A DNA stretch of 64,000 nucleotides from Adlercreutzia hattorii (GCF_011405655.1 NZ_AP022829.1:1101001-1165000), one strand, 5' to 3'. Shown: positions 54,064 through 63,061, counted from the first letter of the stretch. Notes: a model not told the origin generated them from the letters alone. Numbers and translations: made by a program.

Positions 54064-55185
54064 ATGCCGAACATTCCAGGCTCTGAACATTTGGCCGTCA
54101 TCAAGGTCGTCGGTGTCGGCGGCGGCGGCACGAACGCCGTGAACCGCATGGTGGAGGCCGGCGTGCGCGGCGTGGAGTTCATCGCCGTGAACACTGACCG
54201 CCAGGCCCTTCTCATGTCCGATGCCGACAAGACCATCCACATCGGCGAGGAGCTGACCCGTGGTCTCGGCGCCGGCGCCAACCCCCAGGTGGGCTGTCAG
54301 GCCGCCGAGGAGAGCCGCGCGGAGATCCGCGAGGCTCTGGCCGAGGCCGACATGGTCTTCGTCACCGCTGGCGAGGGCGGCGGCACGGGCACCGGCGCGG
54401 CCCCCATCGTGGCCGAGATCGCCCGCGAGGAGATCGGCGCCCTTACCGTGGGCGTCGTCACCAAGCCCTTCTCCTTCGAGGGGCGCCTTCGCCGCAATCA
54501 GGCCGACCAGGGTATCGATCTGCTCTCCCAGAAGGTCGACACCCTCATCGTCATTCCCAACGACCGCCTGCTCGAGATCGTCGACAAGAAGACGTCCATG
54601 ATCGACGCCTTCCGCATCTGCGACGACACGCTTCGCCAGGGTATCCAGGGCGTCACCGACCTCATCACCATCCCCGGCCTCATCAACCTCGACTTCGCGG
54701 ACATCCGCACGGTCATGAAGGATGCCGGCACGGCCATGATGGGCATCGGCATCTCCACGGGCGAGAACCGCGCGCTGGACGCGGCCCAGCAGGCCACCTC
54801 TTCCAGCTTGCTGGAGTCCTCCATCGCCGGCGCCTCGCGTGTGCTGTTCTCCATCGCCGGCGGCCCGGATCTCACGCTGACCGAGGTCTCCGAGGCGGCC
54901 CGCACGGTGGAGGCCTGTGCCGACGAGAACGCCAACATCATCTACGGCCAGATCATCGACGAGGAGCTGAAGGACGCCGTGCGCATCACAGTCATCGCCA
55001 CGGGCTTCAAGGTGGGCGCCTCCCAGTCCTCCATGGACTTCGCGCCGCGCAAGGACCTGTTCGCCTCCACTGAGCCCGCGCCCCAGCCGGTTCAGCAGGC
55101 GCCGGTCACCTTTTCGGCTCCCGCACCCACGAGCCGCTTCACGGACGAGGACTACATCCCCGACTTCTTGAAGCGTGCCCGCTAG
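54064..55185 (+). CDS. ftsZ: Cell division protein FtsZ
   Basis: The 373-residue tubulin-like GTPase has the signature [10 protein letters not shown] and NTDRQALL. The C-terminal peptide [13 protein letters not shown] is the conserved tail that binds SepF or FtsA-type anchors; only sepF is seen here. I chose ATG 54064 after GGAGG over GTG 54052, which overlaps that site. It polymerises into the division ring. Confidence 0.98.
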   Translation: MPNIPGSEHLAVIKVVGVGGGGTNAVNRMVEAGVRGVEFIAVNTDRQALLMSDADKTIHIGEELTRGLGAGANPQVGCQAAEESRAEIREALAEADMVFVTAGEGGGTGTGAAPIVAEIAREEIGALTVGVVTKPFSFEGRLRRNQADQGIDLLSQKVDTLIVIPNDRLLEIVDKKTSMIDAFRICDDTLRQGIQGVTDLITIPGLINLDFADIRTVMKDAGTAMMGIGISTGENRALDAAQQATSSSLLESSIAGASRVLFSIAGGPDLTLTEVSEAARTVEACADENANIIYGQIIDEELKDAVRITVIATGFKVGASQSSMDFAPRKDLFASTEPAPQPVQQAPVTFSAPAPTSRFTDEDYIPDFLKRAR

Positions 55186-55209
55186 GGGAGAGGCCGACGT
55201 TCGAATCCC

Positions 55210-56037
55210 ATGGCACTTCCCAAGCCGACATTGCAGGCCCGCCCGTCAGCGGGCCTGTCCTTTTTAACCGACGAGTCCCTGTTTGCGGCCACAGGCGTGC
55301 GCCTGGGCTTCTCTCGCCGTCAGGGCGGGGTGAGCGAGCCCCCTTACGACGGTCTCAATTTGGGCGATCATGTGGAAGACGACCCGATGGCCGTGGCTGA
55401 GAACCGTGCGCTCCTCCTGGACGCCGCGGGCCTTGGGAGTACTCGGCTGCTTACGCTCAACCAGGTGCACGGCGATGTCGTGCTCTCTCTGGATGACGAT
55501 GCGGCTGCCGCATGGGAAGCGGTGGCGCGCGCCGGGGCCGCCGGTGCCGACGGCGTGGCCGTGGCCGCGCCGGATGTGACGGCGCTTTTGTGCTTCGCCG
55601 ACTGCACCCCGGTCATCGTCGTGTCCCCGTCGGGGGCTTACGCCGTGGCCCACGCGGGGTGGCGCGGGGCGCTCGCCGGCATTCCCGCCAAGGCCGTGGC
55701 GGCGCTGGCAGCCCTCGATGTCCGTGCGGGACGAGCCGTCGATCCTTCCGAATACAACGCCTACGTCGGCCCGCATATCGGCGCGGAGTGCTACGAGTGC
55801 GGCCCCGACCTCGTCGGCCGTTTCGTCGAGCGCTTCGGGGCCTCGTGCGCCCGCGGCGCCGATCACCTGGATCTGGAAGCTGCCGTGCGCGCCAGCCTCG
55901 CCGAGGCCGGTATCGCGCCGGAGCGCATCGCGTCGTCGGGGGAGTGCACCGCCTGCCGCGACGACCTTTACTTCTCGTATCGCAAAAGCGGAGGCCGCTG
56001 CGGACGCCACAGCGCCTTCGCCGGTCGAAAGGAATGA
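55210..56037 (+). CDS. pgeF: Peptidoglycan editing factor PgeF (YfiH/laccase domain)
   Basis: The 275-residue protein has metal-site motifs LNQVHGDVV, FADCTPV and HAGWRG plus GFSRRQGGVS near residue 35. PgeF homologues remove mis-incorporated residues from cell wall precursors; purine nucleoside activity is also reported for the fold. ATG 55210 is used, but a terminator hairpin (55235-55266) lies inside the first 20 codons, and the ribosome site (GGGGAGAGG) is some 16 bases upstream. No better downstream start exists except GTG 55300, which would cut the conserved core. Confidence 0.85.
   Translation: MALPKPTLQARPSAGLSFLTDESLFAATGVRLGFSRRQGGVSEPPYDGLNLGDHVEDDPMAVAENRALLLDAAGLGSTRLLTLNQVHGDVVLSLDDDAAAAWEAVARAGAAGADGVAVAAPDVTALLCFADCTPVIVVSPSGAYAVAHAGWRGALAGIPAKAVAALAALDVRAGRAVDPSEYNAYVGPHIGAECYECGPDLVGRFVERFGASCARGADHLDLEAAVRASLAEAGIAPERIASSGECTACRDDLYFSYRKSGGRCGRHSAFAGRKE
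55235..55266 (+). terminator. Intrinsic terminator after ftsZ, inside the 5' end of pgeF
   Basis: CAGGCCCGC (55235-55243) pairs perfectly with GCGGGCCTG (55250-55258), followed by TCCTTTTT to 55266. It has standard terminator form and overlaps codons 9-19 of pgeF. It should lower pgeF-divIVA transcription relative to ftsZ unless ribosomes translating pgeF melt it. Confidence 0.8.
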
Positions 56038-56041
56038 GCTT

Positions 56042-56734
56042 GTGAGTATTGCCGAGCGCTATCAGAGGGTGGCCGCGGAGGTGGCCGAGGCAGCGATGGC
56101 TGCGGGCCGCGCGCCCGAGGACGTGCTCCTTGTGGCCGTGTCGAAGACGGTCGGGCCTGAGGGCGTGGCCGAGGCCATCAAGGGCGGCGCCCGGGATTTC
56201 GGGGAGAACCGTCCCGATCAGATCGTACTGAAGTCCGCCGCCTTCCCCGAGGCCCGCTGGCACTTCATCGGCAATATCCAGTCGCGCCGCATTCCCGAGA
56301 TCGTCGCCTCCGCAACGCTCATCCACTCCCTGTACCAACGACGCCATGCCGAGAAGATCGACCGCGCGGCCGCGGAGCTTTCCAAGGTGCAGGACGTGCT
56401 CATCGAGGTGAATGTGTCGGGCGAGGCGTCGAAGAGCGGGGTGGCGCCGGCCGAGGCTGCCGAGCTCGTGCGCGCAGTGGCCGCCCTGCCCCACGTGTCC
56501 GTGCGCGGGCTTATGACCATGGCCCCTGCCGGCGACGCGCAGGCGGCCCGCGAGGCCTTCGCGGGACTAGCTGAACTTGCCGCCCAGATTCGCTCCCAGC
56601 TTCCCGCCGATGACGCCGCCGTTTTCACGGAGCTCTCCATGGGCATGAGCGACGACTGGCGCGAGGCGGTGCCCCTGGGGGCTACCATTGTTCGCGTCGG
56701 GCGGGCCATCTTTAGTGAATCTTATCAGGAGTAG
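56042..56734 (+). CDS. YggS-family PLP homeostasis protein
   Basis: The 230-residue PLP-binding protein starts at GTG 56042 after AAAGGA. The PLP lysine is in LLVAVSKTVG (near residue 35); FGENRPDQ, WHFIGNIQSRR and SMGMSDDW are family motifs. It is not an enzyme in most studies but buffers PLP. Its place between pgeF and sepF is conserved in actinobacteria and Firmicutes. Confidence 0.93.
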   Translation: MSIAERYQRVAAEVAEAAMAAGRAPEDVLLVAVSKTVGPEGVAEAIKGGARDFGENRPDQIVLKSAAFPEARWHFIGNIQSRRIPEIVASATLIHSLYQRRHAEKIDRAAAELSKVQDVLIEVNVSGEASKSGVAPAEAAELVRAVAALPHVSVRGLMTMAPAGDAQAAREAFAGLAELAAQIRSQLPADDAAVFTELSMGMSDDWREAVPLGATIVRVGRAIFSESYQE

Positions 56735-56838
56735 CCTTCAAGCTGGTATGATGATCGAGAACACTGCGGGGCCGCAAGCGCCCCTTTAGACCTTAGAACC
56801 ACGGCGGGCGGCACCGCCCACACGAAGCAGGAGGCTCC

Positions 56839-57636
56839 ATGGACGGCAAGAGCATGTTCGGCGATATCAAGTCGAAGCTGGGTTTCGGCCGTAAGAACGA
56901 TTACGAGGAGTTCTACGAGGACTACGAGGAATTCGAAGAGGGCGACGACTACGGCGAGTACGGCTACGACGAGTCCTACGAGCGCACGTCCGGCTCGGCC
57001 TATGACCCCTACGACTCGGTGACCACCCGCGAGCCCGGCGAGCGTTCCCGTGGCCGCTCCTCCATGCCCCGTCTCGTCTCCATCGACGACGTGCGCGCCC
57101 GCACGGCGGTCCCCACGCTGCCCGACGACGATGCGCCCGCGAGCCGCCGCGGCTCCTCCAGCTCGTTCCGCATGATGGTCGATTCCTCGCTGCCGCCGCA
57201 GATGACCCCGGAGGGCACGGCCGCTGCCTCGGCCGCCGCCTCGGCGGTGCATCACGCCCGCTCCGAGGGTTTGAACTCACTGTTCGAATCCACCACGCCT
57301 CCGACCGATACGCGCCCGACGAGCTCGCGGGGCGCTTCTGCCTCCGCTTCCGGTTCGCGCTTCACCCCCTCTCGCACGCTGAAGGTGGTGGCTCCCGGCG
57401 CCTACAACGACGCCGAGGCCGTCTCCACGGCGCTCAAGCTCGGCAATGCGGTGGTGCTGAATTTGGCGGCCACTCCCGATGCGCTGGCCAAGCGCATCCT
57501 GGACTTCTCCTTCGGCGTGGCCAGCGCGCTGGATGCGAACGTGGAATGTGTGGGCAACAAGGTGTTCGCCCTCACTCGCATCGACGAGCTCACCGAGGCC
57601 GAGCGCTCCTACCTGCGCACTCAGGGCATCATCTAG
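56839..57636 (+). CDS. sepF: Cell division protein SepF
   Basis: The 265-residue protein has a short N-terminal segment (MDGKSMFGDIKSKLGF) that fits the membrane-binding amphipathic helix, a long acidic then Ser/Pro-rich linker (about 20-175) and the SepF core (about 178-265: LKVVAPGAYNDAEAVSTAL, AKRILDFSFG). It is about 110 residues longer than Bacillus SepF owing to the linker. As ftsA is absent, it is the likely main membrane anchor of FtsZ. Confidence 0.93.
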   Translation: MDGKSMFGDIKSKLGFGRKNDYEEFYEDYEEFEEGDDYGEYGYDESYERTSGSAYDPYDSVTTREPGERSRGRSSMPRLVSIDDVRARTAVPTLPDDDAPASRRGSSSSFRMMVDSSLPPQMTPEGTAAASAAASAVHHARSEGLNSLFESTTPPTDTRPTSSRGASASASGSRFTPSRTLKVVAPGAYNDAEAVSTALKLGNAVVLNLAATPDALAKRILDFSFGVASALDANVECVGNKVFALTRIDELTEAERSYLRTQGII

Positions 57637-57682
57637 CGCTTGGCGCGCCCTTAAGACCTTCCGACTAAGGAGCCTTTGAACT

Positions 57683-57940
57683 ATGCTGACCTACCTCCTC
57701 GTGAGACTGGCCGACGCCTACTCCATGATCATCTTCATCTACGTGATGATGTCCTGGCTGCCGAACACCCAAAGCGGCATCATCGGCGACATCTACCGCG
57801 CTCTGGGAAAGCTGTGCGACCCGTATTTGAACTTGTTCCGAAAATTGATTCCGCCCCTTGGAGGAATGGTGGACGTGACTCCCATCATCGCTCTGCTTGT
57901 ATTACAATTCGGGGTACGTTTGCTGGTGATGATTTTCTAA
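57683..57940 (+). CDS. YggT family membrane protein
   Basis: This is an 85-residue protein with two hydrophobic segments and the YggT motif YVMMSWLPNT...LCDPYLNLFRKLIPPLGG. Function is uncertain; YggT proteins are linked to division and osmotic adaptation through this conserved location between sepF and divIVA. AAGGAGCC precedes ATG 57683. Confidence 0.9.
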   Translation: MLTYLLVRLADAYSMIIFIYVMMSWLPNTQSGIIGDIYRALGKLCDPYLNLFRKLIPPLGGMVDVTPIIALLVLQFGVRLLVMIF

Positions 57941-58003
57941 ATTCAGACGGCCGGCATTCCGACGTGTCAGCGACGTAACATCGTAAGAAACTGAGGTACC
58001 TAC

Positions 58004-58807
58004 ATGGCAATCACCGCTTCCGACATCCACAATCAGAGCTTCTCCATCGACCGCAAAGGCTACGATGTGGATGAAGTGGACGTGTTCCTCGAGCATGTCG
58101 CCGACGAGATCGATATTTTGAACGACACGATCGCGCACCTTCAGGATCAGCTGGAGGCCGATCGTTTCAGCGGCTTCGACGCGCCTGCCGCCTCCACGGT
58201 GGCCATCACCGAGGTGGCCGCGGCGACCGTCGACACCTCCGAGTACGACGCTCAGCTCGCCCAGAAGGACGCTATCATCGCCGATCTGGAGCGCCAGCTT
58301 TCCGACAAGCGCGCCGACGACAATGCCATCGCCCAGGCTCTCATCATCGCCCAGCGCTCGGCCGACGAGATTCTCGCCAAGGCCAACGCGAACGCCACCG
58401 AGACCATTCAGGACGCCCGTGACGAGGCCCAGCGCATCATCGATCGCGCCAACACCGACCGTCAGGACGTCATCGATGCCATCCGCAAGCTGCAGGACGA
58501 CCGCGAGGACGCCCGCGAGGAGTACGCCGACCTGCTGAAGGACATCATCTCCGACGCTTCCCGCAAGTTGGCCGACATCGGCGCCAACGTGCCGGCTGCC
58601 GCCACGGCGCTGGATGGCGAGTACGACGTGGTGCCCGGCCTCACCGGCAACTTCGAGATCGACGAGTACGTGGCGCCTTCCGCCTACGTGACGCCCCAGG
58701 CTCCGGCCGCCGTCGTGGCCGCCGCCACCCCGGTTGCCTCTCCCTACGAGAAGGATCTCTCCGGCTTCGGCGACGCCGACGACTTCGAGTTCGAAGAGAT
58801 CGACTAA
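58004..58807 (+). CDS. divIVA: DivIVA/Wag31-type polar scaffold protein
   Basis: The 267-residue protein has the N-terminal DivIVA domain (MAITASDIHNQSFSIDRKGYDVDEVDVFLEHV, here cited by its first and last motifs IHNQSF and VDVFLEHV) and a long coiled coil (about 85-185). It senses membrane curvature and recruits growth or division proteins at poles and septa. It ends the dcw cluster before a strong terminator. Confidence 0.93.
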   Translation: MAITASDIHNQSFSIDRKGYDVDEVDVFLEHVADEIDILNDTIAHLQDQLEADRFSGFDAPAASTVAITEVAAATVDTSEYDAQLAQKDAIIADLERQLSDKRADDNAIAQALIIAQRSADEILAKANANATETIQDARDEAQRIIDRANTDRQDVIDAIRKLQDDREDAREEYADLLKDIISDASRKLADIGANVPAAATALDGEYDVVPGLTGNFEIDEYVAPSAYVTPQAPAAVVAAATPVASPYEKDLSGFGDADDFEFEEID

Positions 58808-58836
58808 CCAACCGAGGAAATCTCCCTGGTAGAACG

Positions 58837-58860
58837 GAAAAGGCCCCACGGGGCCTTTTC
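58837..58860. terminator. Bidirectional intrinsic terminator divIVA / MarR gene
   Basis: GAAAAGGCCCC, ACG, GGGGCCTTTTC form a perfect stem with A and T runs on both sides. It can stop divIVA transcription and the convergent MarR gene. Confidence 0.9.
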
Positions 58861-58880
58861 TTTATGGTGCAAGCAATGTT

Positions 58881-59774
58881 TTAGATGCCCGCGAAGCTTT
58901 CCCCGAAGACCTTCTGCATATAGCTCTTCCGGTGGCGCGGATGCACCGCTTTCAGCACCTCCTCGAATTCCTCGCGGGTCACGTCGAACTGCTTCATGTA
59001 GCGAGTGATGAACCGTTCGCGTATCTCCTGCGCGGTAGAGACGCCCTCTTCTGTAAGCTGCACTTTAATCTTTCCGGATCCCGCTACCTTCTCTCGTTCG
59101 ACGTAGTGTTTTACGCGACTGAGGCTGCGCACGGCGTTCGATACCGCGCTGTTGGACACCTTGAGAAGATGGGATATCTCCGCGCACGTGAGCACGGTGC
59201 CTCGCTCGAGCAGCAGCATGAGGATGCGGGCGTCGAGGAGGCTTAGGTTGTAGGTGCTCTTGAACCAACTGACTGCGCTGAGAAGATAGATCCTCGTTAC
59301 GAAGGGGTAGAAGGCTTGTCCCGGCAGCTCGAGGGCGGCTTGAATGGGGTAGTTGCTATGCTCGATGAGCTTTGCACCCGAGGAGAGATAAATCTGCGTA
59401 GTTTGGGGGCCGATGAGGCTCCAGTATTCTTGGGAGTACTCGACGAGCGCCGTTGTGCATCGGCCGAGCTCTCGCTCGCCGTCTTTAGTAACGACCGCCC
59501 AAACAGCCTTGAGATCGTTCCGACTGTCGGCCTTTTCGATGAATCCCAGCGCTTCCAGATTCTTGGCGGCATCGCTTATGGTGCTGGCGCTGAGATACAG
59601 GGCCTCGGCCAGCGTATGGATGCGCGCCCGCTTGTCGGGGGTCATGCTGAGGAAAAAGAGCATACGGTATTCGGTTAGAGTGAGCTCAGTTTCGCCCTCG
59701 ATGATGTCCTCGACGAGTCGGCAGTAAAGGGTCAATCCTGTGATCATGTCGGAAATAGGAGCTGCGCTTTCCAT
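58881..59774 (-). CDS. Tandem-domain MarR-type transcriptional regulator
   Basis: The 297-residue protein has two separate winged-helix regions: about 33-105 (LTEYRMLFFL, TLAEALYLSASTISDAAKNLEALGF) and about 187-260 (LDARILMLLLERG, EISHLLKVSNSAVSNAVRSLSRV). Usual MarR proteins have about 150 residues and dimerise; this looks like a fused pseudo-dimer. ATG 59774 follows GAGGAGG. It is divergent from the FAD reductase/cytochrome operon and is its most likely regulator. It has no sensor domain apart from the interdomain helices. Confidence 0.82.
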   Translation of the reverse strand: MESAAPISDMITGLTLYCRLVEDIIEGETELTLTEYRMLFFLSMTPDKRARIHTLAEALYLSASTISDAAKNLEALGFIEKADSRNDLKAVWAVVTKDGERELGRCTTALVEYSQEYWSLIGPQTTQIYLSSGAKLIEHSNYPIQAALELPGQAFYPFVTRIYLLSAVSWFKSTYNLSLLDARILMLLLERGTVLTCAEISHLLKVSNSAVSNAVRSLSRVKHYVEREKVAGSGKIKVQLTEEGVSTAQEIRERFITRYMKQFDVTREEFEEVLKAVHPRHRKSYMQKVFGESFAGI

Positions 59775-60075
59775 GCCCTGCCTCCTCGCATTGTTCGCAT
59801 GCATTTCGGGAAGCTTCCTTTTCCAGTGCCGGCAGAGGACCCCTCCGTCCCGCCCGGAAACCTTCATGTCACATATTACGGGAACCAACGCGTTCTTGCA
59901 CGGGTTGTGTGGGAAGAATTGTTCGATAGCGAAAATATCAGTTAAACGAAAACTTCTCCAACTGATGCTCCGCATTGCCAACCCTTGCCTGGAAATCGAG
60001 CGTTCTGAAGCGCAAACTGTGGTTAGTCTTGAGGAAGACGGAAGGGTTTTTCGAAGCTCGATCAGAGGAGGAATG
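59775..60075. other. Divergent intergenic region MarR / FAD reductase, no gene
   Basis: The 301-base gap has no credible gene. A dyad GTCTT (60026-60030) / AAGAC (60035-60039) close to the reductase start is a possible operator. I see no confident promoter. Confidence 0.4.
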
Positions 60076-61635
60076 ATGGAAAACGCATTGAGCCGCAGGA
60101 ATTTTATCGGAGGTGCCCTCATTGCTGGAGCGGGCATGGTAGGTGCCGCAGCTTTGTCCGGGTGCGCCGGAAAGGCCTACGCGAAGCAGGACACCACCGG
60201 CATTAAGTGGGACAAGGAGGCCGACGTCGTCATCGTGGGCGGCGGTGCGGCGGGGCTTTGGGCCGCCGTGCAAGCCTACGACAACAACCTCTCCGCTATT
60301 GTGCTGGAAAAGCAGCCCGAGGAGTCGGCCGGCGGCGATGTGCGCTGCTGCGGCGGTTATCTGTTCCCCATATCGACTGATCCCAACGTGCTGATGAGCA
60401 CTGGCTCGTTCGGTGAAGCCAACGAGGATCTGGTCTACGGCATCGACGAGTACGGTACCGACGCCATCGATTGGCTCGTTGCCCACAAGTACATGGAGTG
60501 GGCCGATCAGCCCTATGTGGTCATCGATGGCGCGGGCCCGGGCATCTACAAGGGACTGCTGCAGGCGGCGATCGACGCCGAGGCCGAGATTCTCTACGAG
60601 ACCCCGGGCTTATCTCTCATCACCAGCGACGAGGGGGAGGTGGTTGGCGTGGTGGCCGGCACCAAGGACGAGCCCCTCAATGTGAAGGCGCATTACGGCG
60701 TGCTTCTGGCCACAGGCGCCTATACCATGAATAAGGAGCTCATGGCGAACTTTCACCTCATGGGCATGGATTACTTCTCGGTCGGCTCGCCCCATCTGAC
60801 GGGCGACGGCCTCATTATGGCTGGCGAGCTGGGGGCGAAGCTCTCCAAGTTGGCCAAGGGCTACGAGATCATGTACCTTACTTCCAAAGCGGCTAGCAAG
60901 GAGATCGGTACGGGCATGTTCTGTTTGCCCCCCGACAACGGCAGCGTCATGATCGTCAACCAGAACGGCGACCGGTTCATCGACGAGTTCTGCTCGTTCA
61001 CCCACAACAAATCCACTTTGCCGCTGTTCGACTTCGAAGGCGACATGATGCAGTGCCGCGCCGACGGTGCCCATTATGTGAACTCCTCGATGTTCGAGAT
61101 CGTGGATCAGGCGACTTTTGATGCCTTCACCTTGGGTAACGCCAACGCTGGTTGCAGCTGGGCCAACTGCATGCCCGAGGAGGTGGGCGGCTACATCTGG
61201 AGCGCGGACAACCAGGCCGAGCTCGAGAAGGGCTGGATCATGCGCGGCGAGACGGTGGCGGACATCGCCGAGGCCATCGGCATCAGCGCTGAGAAGCTGC
61301 AGGCCTCCATCGACAAGTACAATGCCGATTGCGCTGCCGGAGTCGATGCCTTTGGCCGCAACCCCGAGAAGATGGCTCCTTTGGGCGATGGCCCTTACTA
61401 CGCCATCGAGCTTGCGCCTTCCATTATCTACACCATCGGCGGTCTGACCACCGACGAGTACGGTCGCACGCTCACATGGCGCAACGAGCCCATTCCCCGT
61501 TTGTACAGCGCGGGCAACATCGGCAACGTGGTCACCTATATGCAGCCTATCGCCGTCAACGGCTGCTGGGGCCAGGCCGGCGTGGCGATCAGCAGCATCG
61601 CCGAGCTGGAGCCGTGGGACTTTGATCTCGAGTAA
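60076..61635 (+). CDS. Exported FAD-dependent reductase, flavocytochrome c family flavin subunit
   Basis: The 519-residue protein has a Tat-like signal (SRRNFIGG, hydrophobic stretch, LSGC), then the FAD Rossmann site DVVIVGGGAAGLWAA (near 52). GDRFIDE and RLYSAGNIGN mark the FAD/substrate domain, but the HGxNRLGG substrate motif of fumarate reductases is missing (AVNGCWGQAG instead). I chose ATG 60076 over 60073 for ribosome-site spacing from GAGGAGG. With the multiheme cytochrome, ferredoxin and NrfD genes downstream it should be the catalytic subunit of an anaerobic respiratory reductase, comparable in layout to Cgr-type two-component systems. The acceptor is unknown. Confidence 0.86.
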   Translation: MENALSRRNFIGGALIAGAGMVGAAALSGCAGKAYAKQDTTGIKWDKEADVVIVGGGAAGLWAAVQAYDNNLSAIVLEKQPEESAGGDVRCCGGYLFPISTDPNVLMSTGSFGEANEDLVYGIDEYGTDAIDWLVAHKYMEWADQPYVVIDGAGPGIYKGLLQAAIDAEAEILYETPGLSLITSDEGEVVGVVAGTKDEPLNVKAHYGVLLATGAYTMNKELMANFHLMGMDYFSVGSPHLTGDGLIMAGELGAKLSKLAKGYEIMYLTSKAASKEIGTGMFCLPPDNGSVMIVNQNGDRFIDEFCSFTHNKSTLPLFDFEGDMMQCRADGAHYVNSSMFEIVDQATFDAFTLGNANAGCSWANCMPEEVGGYIWSADNQAELEKGWIMRGETVADIAEAIGISAEKLQASIDKYNADCAAGVDAFGRNPEKMAPLGDGPYYAIELAPSIIYTIGGLTTDEYGRTLTWRNEPIPRLYSAGNIGNVVTYMQPIAVNGCWGQAGVAISSIAELEPWDFDLE

Positions 61636-61671
61636 TTTCGGCTCAATAGCGAGAACAAGGACGGTACCATC

Positions 61672-62295
61672 ATGAACAAGAAACTATTTCTGGGCAGCAT
61701 GCTTTTGGGCGTGGCGCTCGTGGCGGCGCTGGCCGGCTGTGCGCAGCAGGCACTCTCTTCCACAGGAAGCGCGATTGACTGGAACGGCATAACGTCTGTT
61801 CAAGCCACACCTAAGGACAAGGTGAAGTTCAAGCTGACCGAGGAGTCGGAATGCGATGCCTGCCATGACTCGGAAGTGGCCTCCGCTCAAAACGAGCTCT
61901 GCCTTGCCGGCATCGAGGACCACCAGGACATTGGCTGCCTCGATTGCCATACGAAGGATAAGGCTCTGGAGGGGGCCCACCGCAAGCTTTCGGCTGACAG
62001 CAAGGAGGCCGACAGTCTGAAGCGCACAGAGGTGACCGATCAGACCTGCTTGAACGAAGACTGCCACAACTATGACGAGATGATCGCGAACATTCCCGAC
62101 GACAAGCTTTTGGTGGATGCCAACGGCACGACGGTGAACCCTCATGAGATTCACAATGTGGGCACTTCCCACGGGGACATCAAGTGCTCCGACTGCCATC
62201 TGACGCACAAGGAGGGGGAGGCCTATCAAACAGCCACCGACAAGTGCCTCAGCTGCCACCACGAGAACGTTTACGAGTGCGGTACCTGCCACTAG
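61672..62295 (+). CDS. Multiheme c-type cytochrome lipoprotein
   Basis: The 207-residue protein has a lipoprotein signal (LAGC, Cys23). Heme motifs CxxCH occur at 61-65, 89-93, 172-176, 192-196 and 203-207, and a CX4CH at 126-132 may bind a sixth heme. The last motif ends exactly at the C-terminus. It would carry electrons from the membrane NrfD/ferredoxin pair to the flavin reductase, replacing the fused tetraheme domain of classical flavocytochrome c. It starts 36 bases after the reductase gene. Confidence 0.88.
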   Translation: MNKKLFLGSMLLGVALVAALAGCAQQALSSTGSAIDWNGITSVQATPKDKVKFKLTEESECDACHDSEVASAQNELCLAGIEDHQDIGCLDCHTKDKALEGAHRKLSADSKEADSLKRTEVTDQTCLNEDCHNYDEMIANIPDDKLLVDANGTTVNPHEIHNVGTSHGDIKCSDCHLTHKEGEAYQTATDKCLSCHHENVYECGTCH

Positions 62296-62330
62296 GCGGC
62301 TCCGCGAATCATTGAAAAGGAGTGCGTAAG

Positions 62331-62990
62331 ATGAGTATCTCGACGACTGCTCTCGATAGACGCAGCGCTGTGAAGATCGCGGCGGCCGCTTCCCTTCTTG
62401 CCGCCGGCGGAGCGTGCATCTTCATGGTGGACGCGGCACACGCCGAAGACGAGGGTCGGGCCGAGGGCGGCAGGGAAACGGGTCCCTACGCTGGCCGCGT
62501 GGGCTTTCTCGTGAAGCCGCACAATTGTCTCAACTGCCAAGCTTGCGTTGAGGCTTGTCGCAAGTTCAACAAGACCCCCGAATCGCGCCCGGCTCGCCGC
62601 CACATTACCAAGTACGAGAAAGACGGCGAGGCGCTGTTTGTGTCGACGTCCTGCATGCACTGCGAGGAGCCGGCCTGCGCGTCGGTGTGCCCTGCCGGAG
62701 CCATCAAGAAGGCGGAGGACGGGGTGGTCTACGTCGATAAGGATCGCTGCATCGGCTGCAAGTACTGCTACCAGGCCTGCCCCTTCGGCGTGCCCACCTA
62801 CAGCTCGGCCGCTATGGACAAGTGTGACTGCTGCACCCTGGGCGGCACGCGCCCGGGCAACGCCCCGCGTTGCGCCGAGGCCTGCAAGTTCGGGGCGCTT
62901 CACTTCGGCACGGTAGACGAGCTTCTGGCCCAGTGTCCCGACGCCAAGGTGGTGGAGGCGTCCACGAAACCGTCCTTCTATTTGGCCTAG
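62331..62990 (+). CDS. Exported four-cluster ferredoxin (NrfC-like)
   Basis: The 219-residue protein starts at ATG 62331 after AAAAGGAG. An N-terminal Tat-like region (DRRSAVK, hydrophobic stretch, DAAHAED) precedes four cysteine groups (CLNCQAC, CMHCEEPAC, CIGCKYC, CDCC...CAEAC) for four [4Fe-4S] clusters. Having its own signal, unlike the ferredoxin at 3310, fits NrfC-type subunits that work outside the membrane with NrfD and a multiheme cytochrome. Confidence 0.9.
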   Translation: MSISTTALDRRSAVKIAAAASLLAAGGACIFMVDAAHAEDEGRAEGGRETGPYAGRVGFLVKPHNCLNCQACVEACRKFNKTPESRPARRHITKYEKDGEALFVSTSCMHCEEPACASVCPAGAIKKAEDGVVYVDKDRCIGCKYCYQACPFGVPTYSSAAMDKCDCCTLGGTRPGNAPRCAEACKFGALHFGTVDELLAQCPDAKVVEASTKPSFYLA

Positions 62991-63061
62991 CCGATAGATG
63001 ACCGGGGCGCGCCTGAGTGCCGCGCCCCACCGTGAAAACCATTTCGTGCTAAGGAGAGAGA

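Noticed and set aside
53527-54142. A 204-codon plus frame across the ftsQ-ftsZ gap
   Set aside because: It runs through the inverted repeat and overlaps the ftsZ start in another frame; composition is not protein-like.
55718-56041. An upstream extension of the YggS frame to 55718
   Set aside because: It overlaps pgeF; GTG 56042 with AAAGGA gives the normal length.
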